Shown: positions 25,464-34,356 of the stretch, piece by piece
How the letters are laid out: every line of letters starts with the position of its first letter
How positions within the stretch are numbered: the first letter of the stretch is position 1
NCBI GenBank assembly: GCA_031272485.1
Contig: JAISTV010000003.1
Coordinates: forward strand, 1-41,212
Length of the DNA stretch: 41,212 nucleotides
Direction: 5' to 3'
DNA from: Eubacteriales Family XIII. Incertae Sedis bacterium
GTDB lineage: Bacteria; Bacillota; Clostridia; Peptostreptococcales; Anaerovoracaceae
Translations under genes and position numbers: made by a program
The notes under the pieces: generated by a model
Seen by the model: only the letters and a program-made list of their open reading frames with translations
The model's database searches: none
Told to the model about the DNA's origin: nothing

Positions 25464-26489
25464 CTAAATTGCCACCTTTCCGTCCAATACATCGAGAAAA
25501 TCCTGATAGTTCTTCTTTAAGAGAGCCGGCGTGTCCAGTCCGTACGGGCAGCGCTTCTTGCACTGACCGCACTCGGTACACTCCGGAATCTTTCGCATCA
25601 TGGCCTGGCCTTCCTCCGAGAGGACCAGGTTCGTGGGCGCCCGCCGCAGCAGCAGCGAAGCCCGCGCGCAGGTGTTTATCTCTATCCCCGCCGGGCAAGG
25701 CATGCAGTACCCGCATCCCCGGCAGAAGTCGCCCTTAAGCTCCTTGCGGTCCGCGTCTATGACCGCCCGCATCTTCGCGTCGAGCACCGGCGGGTCCTGC
25801 ATGAAGGACAGGAACTGGTCCAGCTCCTCCTCCCGCTGCACGCCCCAGATGGGCACCACGCCGGAAAACCGCATGATCCACGCGTAGGCCGCCGCCGCGT
25901 CCGTAATAAGCCCGCCGCTTAAAGCCTTCATGGCGACAAATCCCATGCCGCGCTCCTTGCAGGCCCCCGCCAGCTGTGCTTCCTGCTCGCCGGACAGGTA
26001 GCTGAAGGGAAACTGCAGTGTGTCGTAAAGCCCGGACTTGACCGCCTCCCAGGCTATCTTCAGCCGGTGGTTGGTAAAGCCGATAAACCGGATCTTCCCG
26101 GCCGCCTTGGCATCCAGCAGCGCGTCGTAAACGCCGTCCTTGCCGCCCGGCAGCGGACAGAAATCCGGGTTGTGCACCTGATAGACGTCTATGTAGTCCG
26201 TCTGCAGATTCTCAAGGCTCTGCGCCAATTCTTTCTCGACCTTCTCACCCGTGCGCCCCATGGTCTTGGTCGCCAGGAGGACCTTATCGCGCATCCCCGC
26301 AAAAGCCTTACCCACCTTGACCTCGCTGTCCGTGTAGGCGCGCGCCGTGTCGAAATAGCGAATCCCGCCGTCGTACGCCTTGCGCAGCAGACCCACCGCC
26401 ACCTCCTCGCTCACGCGCTGGATGGGCAGTGCGCCAAACCCGCATTGCTCAAACGTAAGTCCGGTTTTCCCGAAAGAAATCTCACCCAC
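25464..26489 (-). CDS. Aldo/keto reductase with C-terminal [4Fe-4S] cluster motifs
   Basis: A 341-residue protein starting at GTG with the strong site AGGAGGT upstream. Residues 1-245 are an aldo/keto reductase barrel with Asp47, Tyr52, Lys75 and His106 (YFDTARAYT, LATKT, YQVHN). Residues 254-320 carry two cysteine clusters: Cys256/259/262/265 (CRGCGYCMPCP) and Cys304/307/310/314 (CTECGQCKKRCP), suggesting two [4Fe-4S] clusters that feed electrons to or from the barrel. The wide spacing between the clusters differs from the compact ferredoxin tail of the reductase at 3780. The upstream cation efflux gene ends 21 nt before it, and an extended -10 promoter overlaps that stop. Redox substrate unknown. 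Confidence 0.88.
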   Translation of the reverse strand: MGEISFGKTGLTFEQCGFGALPIQRVSEEVAVGLLRKAYDGGIRYFDTARAYTDSEVKVGKAFAGMRDKVLLATKTMGRTGEKVEKELAQSLENLQTDYIDVYQVHNPDFCPLPGGKDGVYDALLDAKAAGKIRFIGFTNHRLKIAWEAVKSGLYDTLQFPFSYLSGEQEAQLAGACKERGMGFVAMKALSGGLITDAAAAYAWIMRFSGVVPIWGVQREEELDQFLSFMQDPPVLDAKMRAVIDADRKELKGDFCRGCGYCMPCPAGIEINTCARASLLLRRAPTNLVLSEEGQAMMRKIPECTECGQCKKRCPYGLDTPALLKKNYQDFLDVLDGKVAI

Positions 26490-26509
26490 GGCTATACCTC
26501 CTGCCCGCT

Positions 26510-26518
26510 ATTATAGCA
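26510..26518 (-). promoter_or_regulatory. Extended -10 promoter before the aldo/keto reductase
   Basis: TGCTATAAT on the minus strand overlaps the stop codon of the cation efflux gene. No good -35 is present, as is common for extended -10 promoters. It would give a 15-nt leader that includes the ribosome-binding site. Confidence 0.4.
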
Positions 26519-27491
26519 TATCCGCAGGCGGTTTTTGCGGCGCATCTTCCGCGGGCGGTACCGGTTCCACGCACGTGCTCACGTAAATGTCCCGCTCCGC
26601 CCAGAGGGCCTTGATTTCCTGTTTGATGCGCACGATGGACGCCATGACCGCCTCCCCCGTCGCGGCGTCCGAGGCCGGATAGATGACATCCACCTCCACA
26701 AGCACGGTATTGCTGCCCTGAATCACGGTCTTAATATTCTCACAGCCGGCTGCCAGCGGCTCCGCCTCCACGATCGCGCGGATTTTCTCTATGGCGCTTT
26801 CCGGCAGCGCCTCGCCTATGATGAGGCTGGCTATCTCGCGCCCCAGGATGAACGCCGCCAATATGAGCAGCACCCCTATGGCCGCGCCGCCTATGGCGTC
26901 GAAGATGGGGTTTTTCGTGAAGTAGGTGAGCAGGACGCCCGCGAGCGCTATCCCCAAGCCCGTGACCGCCGCTATGTCCTCGGTCACTATGACTATGAGC
27001 GGCGAGTTGCTCGTTTCGCGGTAGAACCGCAGAAGCTTCTTGTGCGTGCCCGCCTTCTCCTGCTCCTCGCGCACCTCGCGGAACGCCGTGTGCAGCGAGA
27101 TGGACTCCAGGACTATGGACACGGCCAGGATGCCCGCCGCTATAAGCAGCGACCGGTTGTCAATGCCGGGGTGGACATCGTTTATGGCGTGGCCTATCTT
27201 TTCTATCGATTCGAGGAGGGAGAACGCGCCGCCCACAAAGAACAGCAGCGACGCCACGCAGAATGAGGCGAAGAACACCGCGCGCGCGTAGCCGAACGGG
27301 TGTTTGGCGTCCGGGAGCTTCTTGCTGCGCTTCATCCCCACGAGCAAGACCACCTGGTTGAGCGTGTCCGCCGCCGAGTGTATGCCCTCCGAGAGCATGG
27401 AGGCGGAGCCGGAAATAAAGGCCACGATAAACTTCATGACCGCAATAATCGTATTTGCGGAAAGCGCTGTAATGATTGCCTTGTTTTTCAT
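26511..27491 (-). CDS. Cation diffusion facilitator family transporter
   Basis: A 326-residue inner-membrane protein of the CDF family, which exports divalent metals such as Zn2+, Mn2+ or Fe2+ in exchange for protons. About six transmembrane helices fill residues 5-210; the TM2 metal motif is HSAAD (EGIHSAADTLNQ), and the TM5 region has VTEDIAAVTG, resembling the ZnT9-like branch. A cytoplasmic C-terminal domain follows (IRAIVEAEPLAAGCENIKTV, VLVEVDVIYP). The metal is not predictable. It sits inside the catabolic locus, 15 nt after the CoA-transferase gene. Its ATG lacks a clear ribosome-binding site, and a TGCTATAAT promoter ends only 6 nt upstream. Confidence 0.88.
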   Translation of the reverse strand: MKNKAIITALSANTIIAVMKFIVAFISGSASMLSEGIHSAADTLNQVVLLVGMKRSKKLPDAKHPFGYARAVFFASFCVASLLFFVGGAFSLLESIEKIGHAINDVHPGIDNRSLLIAAGILAVSIVLESISLHTAFREVREEQEKAGTHKKLLRFYRETSNSPLIVIVTEDIAAVTGLGIALAGVLLTYFTKNPIFDAIGGAAIGVLLILAAFILGREIASLIIGEALPESAIEKIRAIVEAEPLAAGCENIKTVIQGSNTVLVEVDVIYPASDAATGEAVMASIVRIKQEIKALWAERDIYVSTCVEPVPPAEDAPQKPPADML

Positions 27492-27497
27492 GAAGCA

Positions 27498-27506
27498 ATT
27501 ATAGCA
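27498..27506 (-). promoter_or_regulatory. Extended -10 promoter immediately before the cation efflux gene
   Basis: TGCTATAAT on the minus strand ends 6 nt before the ATG, so transcription from it would begin at or next to the A of the start codon and give a leaderless mRNA. Confidence 0.4.
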
Positions 27507-28847
27507 TCATTTAATGAGTCCCGCACTTATCGCGGCTTGGGTTAGTTCCTCGCGGAAGTCCGGGTGGGCTATGGCTATGAGAGAGCGGGCGCGGTCCGGG
27601 ACCGTCTTGCCTGCCAGGTTTGCCACGCCGTACTCCGTGGCCACGTACTGCACGAGCGCGCGCGGCGCGGATACCACGCTGCCCGGCGTAATCTGCGCCG
27701 TGATGCTGGACTTCTTCGAGCCGTCCTTCCTCGTATACGTGGACTTCATGCAGATAAAGCCCTTGCCGCCGTCCGAGCGGAAGGCGCCCTCGAGGAAGTC
27801 CAACTGCCCGCCTGTTCCGGAAAGCTGCCGGTGCCCGTTGCTCTCGGCGTTCTCCTGCCCAAGCAGGTCCACCTCCACGCCGCCGTTTATGCTCACGACG
27901 TTCTTCATCTGCGCTATGCGCGCGGGGTCGTGCACATAGTCCACCGAGTCCGGGCGGAAGATGTCCGGCTCCTCGCGCAGCCACTCGTAAAATTCCGCGG
28001 AGCCCGTAGCCAGATTCCACGTGGACAGGCCCGTGTCTATGGCCTTCTTGCTGTTCGTGAGTTTTCCCGCGCGGTGAATGGCCAGGAAAGCGTCGGAAAG
28101 CGTGCCCGTGTGGCAGCCTATGTTCATGAGCTCCGACTCCGCCACCATTTTCGCCACAGTAAACGGCACGCCGCCCACGCCGAGCGAGAGCGTGGCCCCG
28201 TTCGGAATGCACGAAAGCACGTGCTGCGCTATGCGAATCTCCTCCTTGGAAGGCTCCGGATACGAGCGCGTGGGCAGCGGCGCGTGCGGCCCCTCCACGA
28301 CGAAGTCCGCCTCCGAAACGTGCACGCGGTGCGAGCCGTCAACGCCGTGCAGCGTCGGGTAGTGCTCGTTGACCTCAAAGATTACGGTGCGGGCGCTCTC
28401 CAGTATGGCGCGCCAGGCGAAGTTGGAAATCCCCAGACCGAAAAACCCGTCCGCATCGGGCGTGGACACCGGGACGCACGCCACGTCGCAGCGCAGGTCC
28501 CCGTGCCGGAAGTAGTAAGGCACGTAGCGCAGAATCATGGGCAGGAACGATACCAGCCCCTTGCTCTGCAGCTTGCGCTCCGTATCGCCTATATGCCAGC
28601 TGACATAGTGAAAAGCCTTCTGTTCCGGATCGCTTTCCACGGTCCTGATCCGGTCTCCGATCACCAGCCCCCCGCGAATGGTTACGTCCGTAAGTTCCTC
28701 TCTGCGGTCCGCTATGGCCTCGTCCATGAGGTCCGCGAACCCGGCGCTGAACCCGAAATCTACGGTGTCTCCCGGGCGGACCGCCCGTGCGGCCACCGCG
28801 GCTGTTACAAATTTTTCGCTGTTACTCTTCTGCTCTGCTGCTCTCAT
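27507..28847 (-). CDS. Acetyl-CoA hydrolase/transferase family CoA-transferase (class I)
   Basis: A 446-residue enzyme of the Cat1/4-hydroxybutyrate CoA-transferase family, which exchanges CoA between acetyl-CoA and another carboxylic acid through a glutamyl-CoA intermediate. The likely catalytic Glu325 is in SINGGVEVDLLGQ; GVGGVP (residues 223-228) and GTGGQLDF are the usual glycine loops. It lies 21 nt after the dehydratase subunit at 28869, so its probable role is to charge the 2-hydroxy acid with CoA, or to release the product acid. Butyryl-, propionyl- or 4-hydroxybutyryl-specific members look alike at this level. Confidence 0.88.
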   Translation of the reverse strand: MRAAEQKSNSEKFVTAAVAARAVRPGDTVDFGFSAGFADLMDEAIADRREELTDVTIRGGLVIGDRIRTVESDPEQKAFHYVSWHIGDTERKLQSKGLVSFLPMILRYVPYYFRHGDLRCDVACVPVSTPDADGFFGLGISNFAWRAILESARTVIFEVNEHYPTLHGVDGSHRVHVSEADFVVEGPHAPLPTRSYPEPSKEEIRIAQHVLSCIPNGATLSLGVGGVPFTVAKMVAESELMNIGCHTGTLSDAFLAIHRAGKLTNSKKAIDTGLSTWNLATGSAEFYEWLREEPDIFRPDSVDYVHDPARIAQMKNVVSINGGVEVDLLGQENAESNGHRQLSGTGGQLDFLEGAFRSDGGKGFICMKSTYTRKDGSKKSSITAQITPGSVVSAPRALVQYVATEYGVANLAGKTVPDRARSLIAIAHPDFREELTQAAISAGLIK

Positions 28848-28868
28848 TGCCCCTCTTTCTGTACCCTG

Positions 28869-30035
28869 CTACCCTATTATCTCCTTAAACGTCATAAGCT
28901 GCGTTTCGGCTTGGCCGAAGTCTGTCATCTGCTGGTCGTAGCCTATCTGTATGGACGGGATATCCATGGTGTCCAGCGCCGCCTTGAGGCTCGGGTAGTC
29001 CAGTTCCTCCGGGTCGCAGAACTGCATCATGAGGAACACCACGCCCCGCGCGCCCGAATCCAGCACCAGGTCTATCAGATGCTGCTGGCGGTGCGACAGG
29101 TCGGCCTCCCAGAGCAGGCTGTCGTCCGTCTGCTGCGCGAAAGCCTCCGCGAGCGCGTACATTGGCGCCTCGGCTGCCAGGCTCTCCGGCACGTCCACGC
29201 GGAAACTGCGCGACTCGTGCGCCACGTCGTCCGCCGCCACGCGGATGCTCTGCTCGTCGAAAATCTTCAGTAAATTCCCGCCGTCCGCCAATATCCCCGA
29301 GGTGACCACGCGCGTGTAGTCCCGGGGATTTTCCGCCGGCTGCGCGGCCAGCAGGTCGTTGAGCTCCTTGAGCAATGTCTGGTGCTCGCGCTTCTCCGTA
29401 AAGTAAGCGCTCTTAAGCGCCGCGCTTCTCGCCTGCGTGCTGACGAGGCTCGCGTGCGCCGCGGCCAGCTGCACGAACCGGCGCCGCTCGGCGCGGCTCT
29501 CGTTATATACCTGCACGGACTCGTAGAGCGCCTCGTCGGTTATCTTCTTGCCGGCCAGCGCCTCGAGCTCGCCCTTGACCCGCATTAGCTCGCTCACGTA
29601 ATAGTCCTTGCCGTAGTAGGTCTTGCGGTTCTGCGGCTGCGCCAGGAAGAGCATGGGGATGTCCGGCCTGGCCGCCTTGAAGTTCTGCGAGAGCGGCCGG
29701 AGCGTGTCACAGAGCGTGGGCATAACCACGGCGGAAAGGCGGTCGAGCACGCCCGTGAGCGCCAGCTCCAGCCCCATGCGGGCTATGGTGCAGTAAAAAG
29801 CGGGGAAGTAGCGCCCCGCCTCGCGCACCGTGCCGGAAGCGCCCCAGATGCCCAGCGGGATAAAGCCCGCCGCGTGCACCAGTTCCTCCGGTGCGTAGTA
29901 CGGAAAAACGCCCACGGCCTTCTTGCCGAGGCCCGTGTACATATCCAGCTGGCTCTTCGGGGAGGCGGCTATGCCGCTGAAGATGCCGAGCAGCTCTTCT
30001 ATGCGCTGCCGGTCGCTGACTTTCTTTTCGCTCAT
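28869..30035 (-). CDS. 2-hydroxyacyl-CoA dehydratase subunit, HgdB-like
   Basis: A 388-residue protein of the HgdA/HgdB/benzoyl-CoA reductase family. With its partner it eliminates water from a (R)-2-hydroxyacyl-CoA through a ketyl radical, after one-electron injection from the activator. Candidate [4Fe-4S] ligands are Cys82 (FYCTIARMG), Cys109 (PTLCDTLR) and Cys340 (QFCDPEELDYP). The typical early motif FPYYAPEELVHAAGFIPLGIWG is present. The start overlaps the partner subunit's stop by 4 nt (ATGA). The substrate may be a hydroxyglutaryl-, lactoyl-, phenyllactyl- or other 2-hydroxyacyl-CoA; the sequence alone does not say. Confidence 0.88.
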   Translation of the reverse strand: MSEKKVSDRQRIEELLGIFSGIAASPKSQLDMYTGLGKKAVGVFPYYAPEELVHAAGFIPLGIWGASGTVREAGRYFPAFYCTIARMGLELALTGVLDRLSAVVMPTLCDTLRPLSQNFKAARPDIPMLFLAQPQNRKTYYGKDYYVSELMRVKGELEALAGKKITDEALYESVQVYNESRAERRRFVQLAAAHASLVSTQARSAALKSAYFTEKREHQTLLKELNDLLAAQPAENPRDYTRVVTSGILADGGNLLKIFDEQSIRVAADDVAHESRSFRVDVPESLAAEAPMYALAEAFAQQTDDSLLWEADLSHRQQHLIDLVLDSGARGVVFLMMQFCDPEELDYPSLKAALDTMDIPSIQIGYDQQMTDFGQAETQLMTFKEIIG

Positions 30036-31249
30036 TTGCCCTGCCCTCCTGCTGCCTTGTTCGCTGCCATAAGTTCCGCGAGGCCCTGCACGCGTGTCTG
30101 GTACTGGGCTTCGGAGAAGTTGCGCGGGTCGGCCTGGTCGCCGTCAAACCCCACGACGGGCACGCCGAGCTGGTCGTGCCAGCGGCGCTCCATCTCCAGC
30201 ATGTAGCCGGACCACGGCTTACAGCTGCGGTTGTAATGGACCAGTATGCCGTCCACCTGATTCTCCTTGCACAGGTCGGCGCGCCAGGCGGTACCGGCCT
30301 CTATGCACACGGAGTTGGGTGCGCGGCAGTAGGCCCGCGCCATGTCGTCCACGTCTGTGTACTGGAAGCCGAACGCGGGCGCGTAGACCACGGCCACCGT
30401 GTTCGCGCCGCTGTCCTTGAGCGGCTTAAAGAGCGCCTGCAGCTCCGGCCAGCAGGGAATGCCCTCGAACATAATCCGGTAGTTCTCGTCGTAATGCCAG
30501 GTGGATTCGCCCTTCGCCACGCCCTCCTCGTACTCCGCCGCAAGCTGCTCGAAGGCCTCGGCGGTCTCGGGCTTGCAGCGGGCCGTTACTATGTCGGCCA
30601 TGTGGTTGAACAGGTCGAAGCCGTTCAGCGGCGAGGGTTTCACGCTGCAGTAACCGCAGGCCTTGAGCCAGGCGGAGGCGGAACGGTTGGCGTTCGCGCA
30701 CACCTCCTTGAAGCGCTCATTGCTCCAGGTCCGGCCGGTGAGTTCCTCCAGCTGGGCTATGGCGTCCTCGAACTGGGCGCGCACGTAAGCCACGCGGGCC
30801 TCGGGCACGTCCACGGTGTTGTTATAGGGGACGTCTATCATTATCAGGGGTATGTTGTGCATGCGGGCTATGGCCTCGTACCACTTAATCATGCAGTTGC
30901 AAATGTTGTTGCAGCACAGAACGAAGTCGGGCTGCGGCATGGGGCGCTCGTCGGCCTCGGCGCCGGCGGCGTAGGCGAGGCTTATACGGGCGTAACCGCA
31001 GATGTCGTTGGAATAGCCGAGGCCCTCGGCGTACTCGCACAGCCGCTGACCGCCGTGCTTGGCGGCTATGCCGGCCGCCTGGTTTTCGGGATAGGTCACG
31101 GCCAGGCCCAGCGTCTCGGGAATCTCGGCCGGAAACTTGGAGCTGCTCCAGCCCACAGGCTCGCCGCGCTCCTTGGCCTCCCAGGCCGCGCGGTAAACAG
31201 AGTCCACCACATCGCGCAGGCGCTGCTTAGCCGGTATCTTCTCACTCAT
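30032..31249 (-). CDS. 2-hydroxyacyl-CoA dehydratase subunit, HgdA-like
   Basis: A 405-residue partner subunit of the same family. The start at MSEKIPAKQRL is chosen because GAGGAGG lies just upstream; a longer frame would run through the intergenic space. Probable Fe-S ligands are Cys84 (NDICGYAR), cysteines in CCNNICNC (112-119) and Cys343 (NRSCKPWSGYM). Motifs LGLAVTYPENQAAGIAAKHG and IPLIMIDVPYN fit the family. It is 16 nt after the activator gene and 4-nt overlapped with the other subunit, so all three should be made together as in hgdCAB and fldIBC operons. Confidence 0.88.
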   Translation of the reverse strand: MSEKIPAKQRLRDVVDSVYRAAWEAKERGEPVGWSSSKFPAEIPETLGLAVTYPENQAAGIAAKHGGQRLCEYAEGLGYSNDICGYARISLAYAAGAEADERPMPQPDFVLCCNNICNCMIKWYEAIARMHNIPLIMIDVPYNNTVDVPEARVAYVRAQFEDAIAQLEELTGRTWSNERFKEVCANANRSASAWLKACGYCSVKPSPLNGFDLFNHMADIVTARCKPETAEAFEQLAAEYEEGVAKGESTWHYDENYRIMFEGIPCWPELQALFKPLKDSGANTVAVVYAPAFGFQYTDVDDMARAYCRAPNSVCIEAGTAWRADLCKENQVDGILVHYNRSCKPWSGYMLEMERRWHDQLGVPVVGFDGDQADPRNFSEAQYQTRVQGLAELMAANKAAGGQGK

Positions 31250-31265
31250 ACGTTTTTCCTCCTCA

Positions 31266-32039
31266 TTACAGTCCGGATTGGGATGCGAATAGCGCCGCGC
31301 CAAGTGCGCCTGCGTATTGGGCGAGCGGGTCTACGTGTATCGGGGTGCCCAGTTCGCGTTCGAGAGCGCGGCGCATACCTTCGTTCTTAGCCACGCCGCC
31401 CGTCATGACCACCTCCGGCACCACACCCTTTCGCTTGGCCAGCGCACCGACCCGTGCCGCTATGGCCGCGAAGATGCCCGCGAGCACATCGCCTACCGCC
31501 GCCCCTTCCGCCATGCGGGAGATGACCTCGGTCTCCGCGAACACCACGCACGTGGAGCTTATCTGCAGCTCGTGCGCGGCGCGGCCCGCCACGTCCGCCA
31601 TTTCGTCTATGGGTACCGCCAGTACGCGGGACATCTCTTCGAGGAAGCGCCCCGTACCCGCGGCGCATTTATCGTTCATAATGAAGCTGTCGAGCTTGCC
31701 GGCAGGCGTAATGCTCAGCACCTTGGCGTCCTGCCCGCCTATGTCTATCACCGTGCGCACGCCCGGATACAGCTTAACCGCGCCCGCCGCGTGGCAGCTG
31801 AGCTCGCTCATGGTGCTGTCCGCCGCTGCCGCGAGGTTCCGTCCGTACCCCGTAGCCACCGTCGCGGCTATATCGCCGGCTGCCGCGCCCGCGTCCGCAA
31901 GCGCCATTGCCACAGCCGCCTGAGGACCGCCCGTCCCCGCGCCGCCGGGCGAAAGACCCTTGCCGCGTATGGCCTCCGTTTCATCCGTTATCACACATTT
32001 TGACACGGCCGAGCCTATGTCGATTCCCAGAAAAAGCAT
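31266..32039 (-). CDS. hgdC: 2-hydroxyacyl-CoA dehydratase activator (HgdC-like ATPase)
   Basis: A 257-residue ASKHA-fold ATPase of the BadF/BadG/BcrA family, the archerase. As a homodimer with one shared [4Fe-4S] cluster it couples ATP hydrolysis to transfer of a low-potential electron onto the dehydratase. The nucleotide motif GIDIGSAVSK opens the protein; VIDIGGQDAK and MTGGVAKNEGM follow. The two cluster cysteines are Cys125 (NDKCAAGTGRF) and Cys164 (SSTCVVFAETEV), matching the HgdC pattern. It follows the cupin regulator by 15 nt. The presence of the activator makes a radical dehydratase function for the next two genes very likely. Confidence 0.92.
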   Translation of the reverse strand: MLFLGIDIGSAVSKCVITDETEAIRGKGLSPGGAGTGGPQAAVAMALADAGAAAGDIAATVATGYGRNLAAAADSTMSELSCHAAGAVKLYPGVRTVIDIGGQDAKVLSITPAGKLDSFIMNDKCAAGTGRFLEEMSRVLAVPIDEMADVAGRAAHELQISSTCVVFAETEVISRMAEGAAVGDVLAGIFAAIAARVGALAKRKGVVPEVVMTGGVAKNEGMRRALERELGTPIHVDPLAQYAGALGAALFASQSGL

Positions 32040-32054
32040 GGCCTTCTTCCCGTT

Positions 32055-32651
32055 CTACTCGCTGCTGTCCCCCTCCTTGGGGAGGAAGGGATTCGGGTAA
32101 CGCACGACCAGAATCTTGGTAATCTGGTTCGTGGAGTTGTACCAGTTGTGCGGCACCTTACTCGTAAACAGGAAGCTGTCGCCCGGGTACAGCTTGTGCG
32201 TGCCATGCCCGTAGTTGAGCGTGAGCATGCCCTCCAGGACGTAGACGAACTCCTCGCCCTTATGGCGGAAGGAATCCTCTTCGTCCGGAATCTCCTCCTC
32301 CGGCATCATGAGGATGATCTCCGGAAACAGGTGGTGGCCTTCCGCGTTGCGCGTCAGGTACTGGTGCACGAACTTGTCCGACTCCGAGAACGACACCGTC
32401 ACGTCGTAGCTGCGGATTATGGTGTCCGTGTTCTTGTTGCCGTTCTGCTTGGGCCGCTTGAAGAAGTGCCCCGGCTCCACGCCCAGCGCCTGCGTAATCT
32501 GCTCCAGCGAATCCACCGAGATGGTGGTCCGCCCCCGCTCCAGCTGTGAGAGAAATCCGGTCGACAGCTTGGAGGCCTCTGCCAGGTCCCGCAGGGTCAT
32601 GTTCCGCTCCTTACGGAGCTCCTTTATTTGACTTCCAAGATCCATCGCCAT
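32055..32651 (-). CDS. XRE-family regulator with C-terminal cupin domain
   Basis: A 198-residue transcription factor. Residues 5-62 form an XRE/Cro-type helix-turn-helix (IKELRKERNMTLRDLAEAS, STGFLSQLERGRTTIS). Residues about 110-190 form a small cupin barrel (HKGEEFVYVLEGML, LYPGDSFLFTSKVPHNW) that would bind a small effector. Such regulators often control neighbouring catabolic genes. It sits between the M20 hydrolase and the dehydratase activator, all on one strand, so it may sense a pathway metabolite. The ATG used has GAGAGG 5 nt upstream; an in-frame ATG two codons later is also possible. Confidence 0.9.
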   Translation of the reverse strand: MAMDLGSQIKELRKERNMTLRDLAEASKLSTGFLSQLERGRTTISVDSLEQITQALGVEPGHFFKRPKQNGNKNTDTIIRSYDVTVSFSESDKFVHQYLTRNAEGHHLFPEIILMMPEEEIPDEEDSFRHKGEEFVYVLEGMLTLNYGHGTHKLYPGDSFLFTSKVPHNWYNSTNQITKILVVRYPNPFLPKEGDSSE

Positions 32652-32684
32652 TCTACCTCTCCCCTGATTTTAGTCTGTGCTTAG

Positions 32685-32712
32685 CCAATATTCTATCACC
32701 CTAAAGGGTCAA
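32685..32712 (-). promoter_or_regulatory. Possible promoter of the cupin regulator
   Basis: On the minus strand TTGACC and TATTGG are 16 nt apart, overlapping the stop codon of the M20 gene. The -35 is good and the -10 is poor, so this is tentative. Confidence 0.3.
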
Positions 32713-34356
32713 TTCCAAAAGTTTTTCTATGCACTTTTCCATGCTCACGGGCAGCACGCCGAACGTGTACGGGATGTGCACGCGCTCCGTGAATTTGTGC
32801 GCGTCCTTGGCGTAAACGCCCGTGGTGACCGCCGGGATGTTCAGCTCGTGGATGAGGTCCACCGGCACCGGGTATATGCCCGCCATGTCCGGCAGGTTCC
32901 CTTTAAGCGCCTGAACCGAGGCCGCCGAGTCGTCCATCTTCAGGTAGCTCGAGTCGGAGAGCGCCGGGAAGTAGTTCAGCACCTTGTAATCGTCCTGCTC
33001 CGCCGCAGCCTGCGCCGCGTAAACCTCGCGGATTATCTCCCGCACCTTAACGTCCTGCGCGTCCCCGCCCGTGAGCGAGTTCGTGGGACAGTAAGGCGGC
33101 GCTATAAACACCACCGCCGTGGGCGTCTTGATATCCGAAAGCGTGTAGACCGCCTCTACCACCTTCAGGCACGTCTCGCGCAGGTCCAGGTTCTCCTTCT
33201 TGGCCTCCCCGACAATGGCGTCTATGGACGCCTGCACGCCGGGCACTTTTTCCGTGGCTATCTTCAGCAGTTCGGCGTAGGTATACACGTTGTACGTAAG
33301 GTCCGGCTGTTCAAACTTGCGGTACTTGGACGTAGCCGCGAACAGGTCAAAGTCCTTCCTCTGGCGTTCGTAGACCGTCTCAAACGCGGCCGCCGCCACA
33401 TCCTTGAACCGGCCCAGGAGCACGTCTATGCCCGAGCCCATCAGGAAGAAGTTAAAGTAGCAGAACGCCGCCGTGGCCGTCTGCACGTTATACGTAGGCT
33501 TGAGGTCCTTGACTTTCAGGGCTGTGGGCGGCGCGAGGCTCTCCCCGTCGTACTGCTCCACGAAGTCTATGTTCCCCTCGAAACCGCGGATAATCTCCGC
33601 CACCACCTGCGAGGCGGAAACCCCGCTGTAGTAGTCGCCCACGTGGGTGGGCTTGCCGGACACGAAGAAACACGGCAGAATCTTGCCGCCGGCCCCCAGA
33701 TACGCGTACTTGGCTCCGTCGCCCGGATAAAGCGGGCTCACCGCGTCCGTATTAAGCGCGCTCACGAACACCAGCCCGTCCTCGTCGCGCAGCTTCTTGA
33801 TAACCTCAAGCGACTTCATGACGCCCGTGTGCTCGTTCTCCTCCACCGGATTGGCCATGAACAGGATGTTGCCGCTAAGGTCCCCGGGGTGCTCCGACCA
33901 GGCCTTCATAATCAGGTAGTTTACCACCACGCCCGCCTTCATGTCGCCCACGCCGCGCCCGAACATCCATTCGCCGCTTTCTATGTCCGCCAGCACGTAG
34001 GGGTCAGTCGTGAGCGCCCGGATTTTCTCCGGCAGCGCGTCCGCGTTAAACGCGTCGCCTATTATCGTCCCGTAGTCCTCTATCCCCACGGTGTCGAAAT
34101 GCCCGTGCAGGATGACCGTGTTCGGGTTGTTATCCTTCTCGCCGCGCACGAGGGCGAGCACGTTCGCCCGGTTCCACCCGTCGTGCATCTCCTGAAAGAT
34201 GAGGTTTTCCGGATGCTTCTGAAAATACGGAAGCTCCATTAGGGTCTCGCGCAGCATCTCCGCAAACGCGCGTTCCCCCGGGCTCCCGTTCATGGAGGGA
34301 AACGCCACCCACTTCTTCAAAAGCGCCGGCCCCTCCCCATACTTGCCAAAGTCCAT
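32701..34356 (-). CDS. rocB: M20-family amidohydrolase, RocB-like
   Basis: A 551-residue metallohydrolase with the M20 signature set: ILHGHFDTVG (His86, Asp88), GRGVGDMKAG (Asp138 bridging), NPVEENEHTG (catalytic Glu172 and metal Glu173), NTDAVSP, and a late His in AHKFTERVHIP. The N-terminal ELPYFQKHPENL and the unusual length near 550 match the RocB group named from the Bacillus arginine-utilisation operon, whose reaction is not firmly established. M20 enzymes cleave amide bonds in peptides, N-acyl amino acids or carbamoyl compounds. The gene starts directly after the stop of the amidohydrolase gene (TGA then ATG). No arginine pathway genes are nearby, so the rocB label reflects family only. 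Confidence 0.87.
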   Translation of the reverse strand: MDFGKYGEGPALLKKWVAFPSMNGSPGERAFAEMLRETLMELPYFQKHPENLIFQEMHDGWNRANVLALVRGEKDNNPNTVILHGHFDTVGIEDYGTIIGDAFNADALPEKIRALTTDPYVLADIESGEWMFGRGVGDMKAGVVVNYLIMKAWSEHPGDLSGNILFMANPVEENEHTGVMKSLEVIKKLRDEDGLVFVSALNTDAVSPLYPGDGAKYAYLGAGGKILPCFFVSGKPTHVGDYYSGVSASQVVAEIIRGFEGNIDFVEQYDGESLAPPTALKVKDLKPTYNVQTATAAFCYFNFFLMGSGIDVLLGRFKDVAAAAFETVYERQRKDFDLFAATSKYRKFEQPDLTYNVYTYAELLKIATEKVPGVQASIDAIVGEAKKENLDLRETCLKVVEAVYTLSDIKTPTAVVFIAPPYCPTNSLTGGDAQDVKVREIIREVYAAQAAAEQDDYKVLNYFPALSDSSYLKMDDSAASVQALKGNLPDMAGIYPVPVDLIHELNIPAVTTGVYAKDAHKFTERVHIPYTFGVLPVSMEKCIEKLLELTL

